DNA from: JBBDSV01 sp040904785
Lineage (GTDB): Bacteria; Actinomycetota; Nitriliruptoria; Nitriliruptorales; Nitriliruptoraceae
Length of the DNA: 18,588 nucleotides
Assembly (NCBI GenBank): GCA_040904785.1
Contig: JBBDSV010000087.1
Span: 1 to 18,588, forward strand
Reading direction: 5' to 3'
Both the position numbers and the translations under genes were made by a program. This document shows, one piece after another, positions 7,418-14,442 of this stretch (position 1 is the stretch's first letter; each line of letters starts with the position of its first letter). The notes under the pieces were generated by a model. The model had not been told where the DNA came from. It saw only the letters and a program-made list of their open reading frames with translations, and searched no databases.

Positions 7418-8841
7418 TGGAGTCGACTTCGGAACCGACGGCCCTGACCGACCTGTTGACGTCGTCGCCGCGCGTCGTGACGGCAGGCGTCGAACTCTTC
7501 GAGGCCGCGCTGCGAGACCAGGCCGTCGACGTGTTGCCGGTGGACTGGCGGCCCCCGATGGACGGGCTGGGCGCCGAAGTCGCCCGCGTGATGCTCGACC
7601 CGCGGACGCAGACGGCGAACGCGACGGCGCTCGAACGTGTCGTGACGGCCGAGCCGCACTGGGTCAGCGTCGGCACGGCGCACGAGGTGCTCGGGCTCGA
7701 AACCGGGCAGTTCCTGCATGCCGGACCGCCCATCTCCTGGGACGAGGCATCGGGTCCGCTGCGCGGTGCGCTCATCGGCGCGATGCTGTTTGAAGGCATG
7801 GCCGACACACCGGATGCAGCGATCGAAATCGCCGGATCCGGCGGCATCGAACTCGCACCCTGCCACCATCACCATGCGGTTGGACCGATGGCTGGTGTGG
7901 TCGCGCCGTCGATGCCGATGTTCGTGATCGAGAATGCGACGTTCGGCAATCGTGCCTACTGCAGTCTCAACGAGGGGCTCGGCCGGGTGTTGCGTTACGG
8001 CGCGTACGGGCCCGATGTGCTGGAACGTCTGGAGTGGATGCGTACCGTGCTCGGCCCGGCCTTGGCGGCGGCCATCGGCCGCATCGAGTCGCTCGACCTG
8101 CGTGCCATCATCACCCAGGCGCTGCAGATGGGGGATGAGCTGCACAACCGCAATCGCGCCGCGTCCGCACTCATCGTCCGCGAGGTGGTGCCGCCGCTGC
8201 TCGAATCCGGGATCGACCCGGCTGACGTCGCTGATGTCGTGCGGTTCGTCAACGGCAACGAGCACTTCTTCCTGAATTTGGGCATGCCGGCGGCCAAGGC
8301 CACGATGGATCCGGCGCGCGACATCGACGGTTCGACGATGATCGTGGCCATGGCGCGCAACGGCACCGAGTTCGGCATTCAGGTGTCGGGCACCGGCGAT
8401 CGTTGGTTCACCGGGCCGGCCGGCGTGCCGGACGGCCTGTATCTCGGTGATTTCGGCCCGGATGATGCCAATCCGGACATTGGCGACTCGACGATCATGG
8501 AGACCGCAGGAGTCGGCGGCTTCGCAATGGCGTGTGCGCCGGCGATCGTGCGGTTCGTCGGTGGAGCTGCCGGTGATGCGCTCGATGCAACCCGGGCGAT
8601 GTATGGCATCACGCTCGGCGAGCACCCCCACTATCAGGTGCCGATTCTCGAATTCCGCGGAACGCCCGTCGGCATCGACGTCACCCGCGTCGTGCGCACC
8701 GGCGTGCTGCCGTTCGTCAACACCGGCATTGCCGGGCGCGAACCCGGAACCGGGCAGGTCGGCGCTGGGCTCGTCTCCCCGCCCGAGAACGTCTTCACCG
8801 ACGCCGTGCGCGCGTTGGCCGAGCACGCGCAGCACGCATGA
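7417..8841 (+). CDS. DUF1116 protein, AllG-like carbamoyltransferase subunit
   Basis: A 474-aa DUF1116 protein, the family of E. coli AllG (formerly YlbE), which works with AllF and AllH. Seen: PCHHHHAVGPMAGV at about 148-159 with four consecutive His (150-153), ENATFGNRAYCSLNEGLG, a MGDELHNRN motif, NGNEHFFLN, and ETAGVGGFAMACAPA, all in the family order. The length matches the family (about 420-480 aa). It looks soluble. ATG at 7417 shares its A with the TGA of the preceding gene; the purine-rich GGAAGGTGG at 7402-7410 serves as ribosome site. The next gene overlaps by 4 nt. The His run could bind metal or phosphate, but that is a guess. Confidence 0.9.
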   Translation: MESTSEPTALTDLLTSSPRVVTAGVELFEAALRDQAVDVLPVDWRPPMDGLGAEVARVMLDPRTQTANATALERVVTAEPHWVSVGTAHEVLGLETGQFLHAGPPISWDEASGPLRGALIGAMLFEGMADTPDAAIEIAGSGGIELAPCHHHHAVGPMAGVVAPSMPMFVIENATFGNRAYCSLNEGLGRVLRYGAYGPDVLERLEWMRTVLGPALAAAIGRIESLDLRAIITQALQMGDELHNRNRAASALIVREVVPPLLESGIDPADVADVVRFVNGNEHFFLNLGMPAAKATMDPARDIDGSTMIVAMARNGTEFGIQVSGTGDRWFTGPAGVPDGLYLGDFGPDDANPDIGDSTIMETAGVGGFAMACAPAIVRFVGGAAGDALDATRAMYGITLGEHPHYQVPILEFRGTPVGIDVTRVVRTGVLPFVNTGIAGREPGTGQVGAGLVSPPENVFTDAVRALAEHAQHA

Positions 8842-9695
8842 CGTCCGCGGACACCGGTCAGCCCCGTCGCGTCCTCGTCACGGGCGCGGGTGGCAAGACC
8901 GGGCACGCGGTGATCGCGGCCATTCGCGCGTCCGGCGGCCAATGCCGGGCAGTCGTTCACACCTCGCGGGATGTCGCCGGCGCCGAGGCGGTTGTCGCCG
9001 ACCAGTGTTCTGTCGACGAACTCGTCGCCGCTCTGGATGGCGTCGACGCCGTCTACGCCATCGCCCCGAATCTCAGCGACGCCGAGATCGTCATGGCCGA
9101 AGCGCTGATCGAGGCCTGTCAACGGCACGGGGTCGAGCGGCTCGTCTTCCACTCGGTGATCCATCCGCAGCTGGTGTCCATGCCGCACCACCGGGACAAA
9201 CTTCACGCCGAGGCGCGCCTGCTCGAATCCGGTCTGGCCGTGACCATCCTGCAGCCGAACGTCTACATGCAGAATCTTGCCGCGTTCCGCGCCGCGATGC
9301 AGGCGGCGACGCTGGCGGTTCCCTACGCCACCGACCGGCCCTTCGGGATGGTCGACCTGCGCGACGTCGCGCAGGTCGTGGCGCGGGCGGTGCTCGACGA
9401 CATCGGCGTGCATGCCACCTGGGAGCTGTCGGGACCGGCCAATGTCACGATCGATGACGTCGCCCGGCTCGCGAGTCGAACGCTGCCACGCTTCGTGCTC
9501 GCCGAACGCGTCGCACCCGACACCTGGATGCGGTCGCACCCGGCCGCGACGTCGACTGTCGACGAGCGACTTCGCGCGATGTTCGCCCACTACGACGCGC
9601 ACGGATCGCCCGGAGATGGCACGGTGCTGGCGGCGGTGCTCGACGCGCCGCCGCGCACGATCGACGCCTACCTGCGCGAGCTGCTCGCGAGCTGA
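8838..9695 (+). CDS. NmrA-like NAD(P)-binding protein (atypical short-chain dehydrogenase)
   Basis: A 285-aa protein with an N-terminal Rossmann fold: VLVTGAGGKTGHAV (about 12-25) carries the GxxGxxG dinucleotide loop, followed by a strand-helix pattern and VDAVYAIAPN. The segment VERLVFHSVIHPQ and the absence of a clear Tyr-x3-Lys pair fit NmrA/HSCARG-type atypical SDRs, which are either redox-sensing regulators or reductases of poorly defined substrates. It is the last gene of the carbamate kinase operon, overlapping the DUF1116 gene by 4 nt (ATGA), so it is made together with the carbamoyltransferase. No step of the proposed pathway obviously needs it; a reductase of a side product or a cofactor-sensing role are possibilities. 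Confidence 0.8.
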   Translation: MTSADTGQPRRVLVTGAGGKTGHAVIAAIRASGGQCRAVVHTSRDVAGAEAVVADQCSVDELVAALDGVDAVYAIAPNLSDAEIVMAEALIEACQRHGVERLVFHSVIHPQLVSMPHHRDKLHAEARLLESGLAVTILQPNVYMQNLAAFRAAMQAATLAVPYATDRPFGMVDLRDVAQVVARAVLDDIGVHATWELSGPANVTIDDVARLASRTLPRFVLAERVAPDTWMRSHPAATSTVDERLRAMFAHYDAHGSPGDGTVLAAVLDAPPRTIDAYLRELLAS

Positions 9696-9925
9696 TGCAC
9701 GACACGCGAGTGCCGCGAACTTGCCAGCGAAACCACCCGCCTTTCGGCAGCGGTTGACGAACCACGCAGCCATGGACTTCGGTAGCGTCAACGGTCCTGC
9801 GTCGCGGGAGAAACGGTGCAGCAACCGGTGCAACTTGCAGGATGTCGCGTCGCTGGCGGCCGCATGGGCGTGTGCCGGCTCGCTCCACGGTCCGGCCGCC
9901 GAGCGCGAGCTGACGGAGTGTGCCG
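9696..9925. other. Gap between the two operons, likely promoter region
   Basis: 230 bp with no convincing reading frame. It holds an inverted repeat GTTGACG (9753-9759) / CGTCAAC (9786-9792), whose left arm resembles a -35 box (TTGACG at 9754) and whose right arm follows a TAGCGT (9783) that could be a -10, though their 23-bp spacing is too long for a standard promoter. Another inverted repeat, GGCGGCCG (9855-9862) / CGGCCGCC (9893-9900), could be a leader hairpin. This is the only sizeable break between 4135 and the right edge. Confidence 0.4.
9915..9918 (+). promoter_or_regulatory. Ribosome binding site deciding the FAD subunit start
   Basis: GGAG lies 7 nt before the ATG at 9926. An in-frame GTG at 9920 is only 1 nt away from it, so ATG 9926 is preferred. 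Confidence 0.5.
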
Positions 9926-10804
9926 ATGAAGCCGTCGCCGTTCGCCTATCACCGACCGGACACGACCGACGATGCCGTGCGCCTGTTGGCCGAGGTCGAC
10001 GGTGCCAAGGTGCTCGCCGGCGGGCAGAGTCTCGTGCCGCTGATGAACATGCGACTTGCCGCCCCGTCGGCGCTGGTCGACATCTCACGGCTCGACGATG
10101 TCTCCGGGGTCGAGGTCGACGACGAGGTCCGCATCGGTGCGGCCGTCACACACCAGCAGCTGCTCGACGACGACCGCGTACGACGTGCCGCGCCGCTTGT
10201 CGCCGCCGCGCTCGCGCATGTCGCCCATCCGGTCATCCGGCACCGGGGGACGACCGTGGGATCGATCGTGCACGCCGATCCGGCTGCGGAGATGCCGGCG
10301 GTGCTCGTGCTCCTCGAGGGTGCCGTCGAACTCACTTCGACCCGAGGAACCCGGCGTGTCGCTGCGCGCGACTTCTTCATCGGACCGCTCGAGTCGGCGA
10401 TCGAACCCGATGAGCTCGCCGTCGCCGCGTTCGTTCCGCGCACCACACCGCGCAGCGGTACGGCGATCGCCGAGCTGGCGCGCCGTCACGGCGACTACGC
10501 GCTCGCGGGGGTCGTCGCCCGCGTCGAACTCGATACGTCCGGTGCGGTCGCGTCCGCGCATGTGGCGTGCATCGGTACCGACGCGGTGCCGACGCGCCAT
10601 GACCTGACAGCCGAACTCGCCGGTCAGCGCCCCGACGCGCTGTCGGTCGACGCGGCGGTCGACCATCTGCGATCGCTGGTTGATCCCGACGACGACATCC
10701 ACGCGTCGGCCGACTATCGGCGCCACCTCGTGGGGGTGCTGGCAGGTCAGGTGCTTGCAACTGCCGCGAACAACGCCACCGTCGAAGGCGCGCACCATGG
10801 ATGA
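9926..10804 (+). CDS. Molybdenum hydroxylase FAD-binding subunit (CoxM/XdhB type)
   Basis: A 292-aa flavoprotein subunit of a xanthine-dehydrogenase-family enzyme; it passes electrons from the iron-sulfur subunit to the final acceptor. Seen: the FAD pyrophosphate motif AGGQSLVPLMNMRL (A31-L36 onward), the second flavin motif TTVGSIVHADPAAEMPA (T109 onward, the variant of T-I-G-G-S-x-x-H-A-D-P-A-A-E), and a C-terminal CO-dehydrogenase flavoprotein domain. Length is normal (about 290). It opens the second operon and overlaps the next gene by 8 nt. Subunit order is FAD, FeS, Mo (M-S-L), as in many cox-type operons. Confidence 0.92.
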   Translation: MKPSPFAYHRPDTTDDAVRLLAEVDGAKVLAGGQSLVPLMNMRLAAPSALVDISRLDDVSGVEVDDEVRIGAAVTHQQLLDDDRVRRAAPLVAAALAHVAHPVIRHRGTTVGSIVHADPAAEMPAVLVLLEGAVELTSTRGTRRVAARDFFIGPLESAIEPDELAVAAFVPRTTPRSGTAIAELARRHGDYALAGVVARVELDTSGAVASAHVACIGTDAVPTRHDLTAELAGQRPDALSVDAAVDHLRSLVDPDDDIHASADYRRHLVGVLAGQVLATAANNATVEGAHHG

Positions 10805-11372
10805 TCACGCCACGGTCTCCGACGCCGTCGATCAGGCCGCGGAGACGACGCACAGGGTCGAGGTCGTCGTCAATGGGTTGCCGCGATCGGCGACGGTGCC
10901 CGCGCGCCGTCTGCTCGCCGACTTCCTGCGGCATGACCTGCAGTTGACCGGCACCCATGTCGGATGTGAGCATGGCGTGTGTGGGGCATGCACCGTGCTG
11001 TTGGACGGTGTCGCCGTGCGGTCGTGCCTGCTGTTCGCGGTCGCCGTCGACGGGTGCGAGATCACGACGGTCGAAGGGCTCGCCGACGCGGACGGCACGC
11101 TGCATCCGGTCCAGCAGGCGTTTCAGGACCACCACGGGCTGCAGTGTGGCTTCTGCACCCCCGGATTCGTCGTCAGCGCCTGCGATTTCCTCGCGCACAA
11201 CCCCGACCCCGACGATGACGCGATCCGCGACGGCATGGCCGGCAATCTCTGCCGCTGCACGGGATACGCCGGCATTCTGCAGGCCGTGAAGCAGGCCGCA
11301 GAGGTCCTGCAGGCTACCGGTCGCGATCCGCGAGCCCGCCACACCGCGAGCGACGCGGGGGACGGACGATGA
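10797..11372 (+). CDS. Molybdenum hydroxylase [2Fe-2S] subunit (CoxS/XdhC type)
   Basis: A 191-aa iron-sulfur subunit with two [2Fe-2S] clusters. Seen: a plant-ferredoxin-like domain with C57-x4-C62-x2-C65-x11-C77 (GCEHGVCGAC...SC), then the four-helix domain with C117-x2-C120 (CGFC) and C152-x-C154 (CRC). All eight ligands are present. The chain is slightly longer than usual (about 160) because of some 20 extra N-terminal and 25 extra C-terminal residues without clear motifs. Start ATG 10797 overlaps the FAD subunit by 8 nt; the frame is open upstream to 10680 but only inside that gene. It connects the Mo centre to FAD. Confidence 0.93.
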   Translation: MDDHATVSDAVDQAAETTHRVEVVVNGLPRSATVPARRLLADFLRHDLQLTGTHVGCEHGVCGACTVLLDGVAVRSCLLFAVAVDGCEITTVEGLADADGTLHPVQQAFQDHHGLQCGFCTPGFVVSACDFLAHNPDPDDDAIRDGMAGNLCRCTGYAGILQAVKQAAEVLQATGRDPRARHTASDAGDGR

Positions 11373-13762
11373 CGACGCGCACACTCGGCGAGCCGATCGC
11401 CCGGCGTGAAGACCCACGCCTGTTGCGGGGCGAAGGACGCTACCTCGACGACCTCGGTCACGACGCCTACCAGGTCGCGATGGTGCGCAGCCCCTATGCG
11501 CACGCACGGATCCGCGACATCGACGTCACCGGCGCCCTCGACGTCGACGGTCTCGTCGCGGTCGTCACGTTCGAAGATCTTCCCGAAGCCCTCCAGCGTC
11601 CCCTCCCGGTGCTGATCCCACATCCGGCGTTGACCAAGCCGGTGACGCAGCACGTGCTCGCGCGTGACGAGGTGAACTATGTCGGTGAGGCGGTGGCCAT
11701 GGTCGTGGCCACCGATCGGTATCTCGCGGAGGACGCTGCGGACCGCGTCGTCGTCGACTACGACGTGCAGCCGGCCGTGGTCGGACCACGGACGGCCAAG
11801 ATCGCCGCGAATGCGGTGCACGACGAGGTCGCCGACAATGTCGCGGCGACGATGACGCAGGAGATCGGCAACCCGTCCCTGGCGATTTCGGCGGCTCCGC
11901 ACCGGTTGACGTTCGAACTCGAGATCGAACGGTCGGCCTCGATGCCGATGGAGGGTCGCGGCACGTACGCGCGGTGGGACGCCGACCGCGGGCAGATGCG
12001 GGTGTATTCGTCGACGCAGACGCCGACGAGCGTCCGGGCCGCGGTTGCGACCCTTCTGGGGTTGCCGTTCGCCGACGTCGAATGCATCGCCCCGGACATC
12101 GGCGGCGGGTTCGGCACCAAGATCGTGCATCCCTGGCCCGAGGAAGTGCTCGTGCCATGGTCGGCACGCCAGCTCGACCACGACGTGAAGTTCGTCGAAG
12201 ACCGCCGCGAACACTTCATCTCGGCGACGCACGAGCGCGGCCAGGTGCACACAGTCGACGTCGGTTTCGACGGTGACGGCCGCGTCGTCGGGCTCGATGT
12301 CCGCTTCGTGCACGACAATGGTGCCTACGTCCCCTACGGCCTCATCGTGCCGATCATCACGTCGACACAATTACTCGGCCCCTACCGGATCACCGACTAC
12401 CGGGTCACGTTCGACAGCGTCTACACGAACACCGTTCCGGTCACGCCGTATCGCGGTGCGGGACGTCCGCAGGGCTGCTTCGTGATGGAACGCACCATGG
12501 ATCGCATCGCGGCCGAACTGGGCCTCGACCGCACGGTCGTTCGCGAACGCAACTTCATCACGCCCGAGGAGATGCCCTACGACTTCGGGCTGACGTTTCA
12601 GGACGGCCGGCCCTACGCCTACGACTCCGGCGATTTCCCGGCGTCGCTCGCCAAGCTGCGTGCGCTCGTCGACTGGGACGGATTCGCCGCCCGCAAGCAC
12701 GCTGCTGCCGCCGAAGGACGACTGCTCGGCATCGGCATCGCTTGCTACGTCGAGGGGACCGGCGTCGGCCCATACGAAGGCGGTCATGTTCTCGTCGAAC
12801 CGAGTGGACGGGTGCAGGTCGCCACTGGGCTGTCGACGCAAGGCCAAGGCCACCAGACCGCATTCGCGCAGATCGTCGCCGATCAACTCGGCGTTGACAT
12901 CGCCGACGTCGACGTTGTTACCGGTGACACGCGTCGATTCCAGTACGCGGTGGGGACGTTCGCGTCGCGTGCCGCGGTCATGAGTGGCAATGCGATCCAT
13001 CTCGCGGCGATCAAGGTCCGCGAGAAGGCGTTGCGGCTCGCGGCGGACGCCCTCGAGGTCGACGTCGAGGACCTCGAACTGGCCGACGGCACCGCTCGCG
13101 TCATCGGCAGCCCCGACACGGCGGTTCCCCTCTCGATGCTCGCGACGCTGTCGAATCCGCTGCGGTACGCGTTCGACGATCAGGCGGCGGCAGCGACGCA
13201 ATTCGCGTCACCGGCAGATCCCAACCGCCCGCCGGTCGCCGAGGGCGAAGCGCCGGGGCTCGAAGGCACCGACTACTTCTCGCCGGCCCGGTCGACGTTC
13301 GCCAACGGCATGCATGCCTGTGAGGTCGAGATCGACCCGCAGACCTCCGACATCCGAATCAACCGCTACGCGGTCGTGCACGACTGTGGCACCCTGATCA
13401 ACCCGCGCATCGTGCAGGGGCAGATCCTCGGCGGCGTCGCCCAGGGCGTCGGTGGTGCCCTCTACGAGCGCATGGCGTACGACGAACACGGGCAGCTGCT
13501 CAATGCGTCGTTCATGGACTTCCTCATGCCGTACGCAACCGAGGTCCCACCGGTCGTCATCGACCACCTCGAGACGCCGTCACCGTTGAATCCCCTGGGC
13601 ATCAAGGGCGCGGGCGAGGCTGGGGTCATCCCGGGCTCGGCCGCGATCGCCAGCGCGATCGAAGATGCGATCGGCATCACGATCGACGCGATGCCGATCG
13701 GCCCGTCACAGCTGCATGCCCGCCGCGAGAGCGCGCGCGGCGAACAAGGAGACATCCGATGA
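11369..13762 (+). CDS. Molybdenum hydroxylase large subunit, form II CoxL-like; candidate uracil dehydrogenase
   Basis: A 797-aa molybdopterin-cytosine-dinucleotide-type catalytic subunit that hydroxylates C-H bonds of N-heterocycles or aldehydes with water. Seen: GGGFGTK (245-251), the Mo-pterin loop; PYRGAGRPQG (360-369) in place of the A-Y-R-C-S-F-R loop of true CO dehydrogenase, so no active-site Cys-Cu and a form II enzyme; TGLSTQGQGHQTAF, with cofactor-binding Gln; and KGAGEAG with catalytic E750 near the C-terminus. Length is typical. It overlaps both neighbours by ATGA. Hydroxylation of uracil C6 to barbiturate is chemically of the type these enzymes perform and would feed the barbiturase; other heterocycles remain possible. 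The insertion and maturation genes for the cofactor are not in the window. Confidence 0.93.
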   Translation: MTTRTLGEPIARREDPRLLRGEGRYLDDLGHDAYQVAMVRSPYAHARIRDIDVTGALDVDGLVAVVTFEDLPEALQRPLPVLIPHPALTKPVTQHVLARDEVNYVGEAVAMVVATDRYLAEDAADRVVVDYDVQPAVVGPRTAKIAANAVHDEVADNVAATMTQEIGNPSLAISAAPHRLTFELEIERSASMPMEGRGTYARWDADRGQMRVYSSTQTPTSVRAAVATLLGLPFADVECIAPDIGGGFGTKIVHPWPEEVLVPWSARQLDHDVKFVEDRREHFISATHERGQVHTVDVGFDGDGRVVGLDVRFVHDNGAYVPYGLIVPIITSTQLLGPYRITDYRVTFDSVYTNTVPVTPYRGAGRPQGCFVMERTMDRIAAELGLDRTVVRERNFITPEEMPYDFGLTFQDGRPYAYDSGDFPASLAKLRALVDWDGFAARKHAAAAEGRLLGIGIACYVEGTGVGPYEGGHVLVEPSGRVQVATGLSTQGQGHQTAFAQIVADQLGVDIADVDVVTGDTRRFQYAVGTFASRAAVMSGNAIHLAAIKVREKALRLAADALEVDVEDLELADGTARVIGSPDTAVPLSMLATLSNPLRYAFDDQAAAATQFASPADPNRPPVAEGEAPGLEGTDYFSPARSTFANGMHACEVEIDPQTSDIRINRYAVVHDCGTLINPRIVQGQILGGVAQGVGGALYERMAYDEHGQLLNASFMDFLMPYATEVPPVVIDHLETPSPLNPLGIKGAGEAGVIPGSAAIASAIEDAIGITIDAMPIGPSQLHARRESARGEQGDIR

Positions 13763-14442
13763 AGATCACGGGAACGCAGCGGATCGATGCGCGGCGCGAA
13801 CAGGTGTGGGATGCCCTGCAGGATCCGGCCGTGCTCGTGCGCACGCTCCCGGGATGCACGGCACTCGTCGCCACGGGCGACGACACCTACGAGGCCACGA
13901 TGGAAGTCGGTGTGGCCAGCATCCGCGGCACCTACCGCGGAACAGTTCGGCTGTTCGACACGCAGGCTCCCGCTTCCTACCGCATGCATGTCTCCGGTGC
14001 CGGTGTCCCCGGCACCGTCGACGCCGACGTGTCCGTGCAGCTCGACGACGACGCGGGTGCGACCGTGATCACCTACGACGCGGACGCGCAGGTTGGCGGG
14101 ATGATCGGTGGGGTCGGCCAGCGGATGCTCTCCGGGGTCGCCAAGCGCATGGCCGCCGAATTCTTCCGTGCCGTCGAACGTGATCTGCAGCATGCGCCTG
14201 CTGCCGCTGCGTCCGAGGACGGGGCGACGACGCCCGCGCCTGCGGCCTCGCCGTCCGAAGCCGATGATGGCGCTCCGGCGGCGGACGCCGCGCGGGCGTC
14301 GATTCAGCTCGGGCGATCCTTCCGTGCCTCGGCGTCGCGTCCGGCCGGTGGTGAGCTCGTCACCGCGTCGGTGGCCGGGGGGCTGCTCGCACTCGCCGGC
14401 GTTCTGGTGGGCCGCCGGCTGTCACGGCCGGGCCGGCGGTGA
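13759..14442 (+). CDS. CoxG-like SRPBCC protein with C-terminal membrane anchor
   Basis: A 227-aa protein. Residues 1-150 form an SRPBCC (START-like) lipid-binding domain of the CoxG type, starting MKITGTQRIDARREQVWDAL and containing LPGCTAL and the helix GVGQRMLSGVAKRMAAEFF. An Ala/Pro/Asp-rich linker (about 150-195) leads to one hydrophobic helix (about 199-218) with a positive RRLSRPGRR tail, consistent with tail anchoring facing the cytoplasm. In CO dehydrogenase systems CoxG tethers the enzyme to the membrane and is thought to link it to the quinone pool; the same job here would give the Mo hydroxylase a respiratory acceptor. It overlaps the large-subunit stop (ATGA) and the amidase start (GTGA). 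Confidence 0.88.
   Translation: MKITGTQRIDARREQVWDALQDPAVLVRTLPGCTALVATGDDTYEATMEVGVASIRGTYRGTVRLFDTQAPASYRMHVSGAGVPGTVDADVSVQLDDDAGATVITYDADAQVGGMIGGVGQRMLSGVAKRMAAEFFRAVERDLQHAPAAAASEDGATTPAPAASPSEADDGAPAADAARASIQLGRSFRASASRPAGGELVTASVAGGLLALAGVLVGRRLSRPGRR

Noticed and set aside
7054..8835. Minus-strand open frame of 593 codons antisense to the DUF1116 gene
   Set aside because: Shadow frame; the + strand frame has clear DUF1116 motifs.
9277..10413. Plus-strand open frame of 378 codons bridging the gap between the operons
   Set aside because: Arg-rich out-of-frame reading across the ends of two real genes; no motif. The gap 9696-9925 holds no credible coding sequence.
9926..13762. Aerobic carbon monoxide dehydrogenase
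   Set aside because: The large subunit lacks the A-Y-R-C-S-F-R loop with the Cu-binding Cys and carries PYRGAGR instead, so it is a form II hydroxylase for another substrate.
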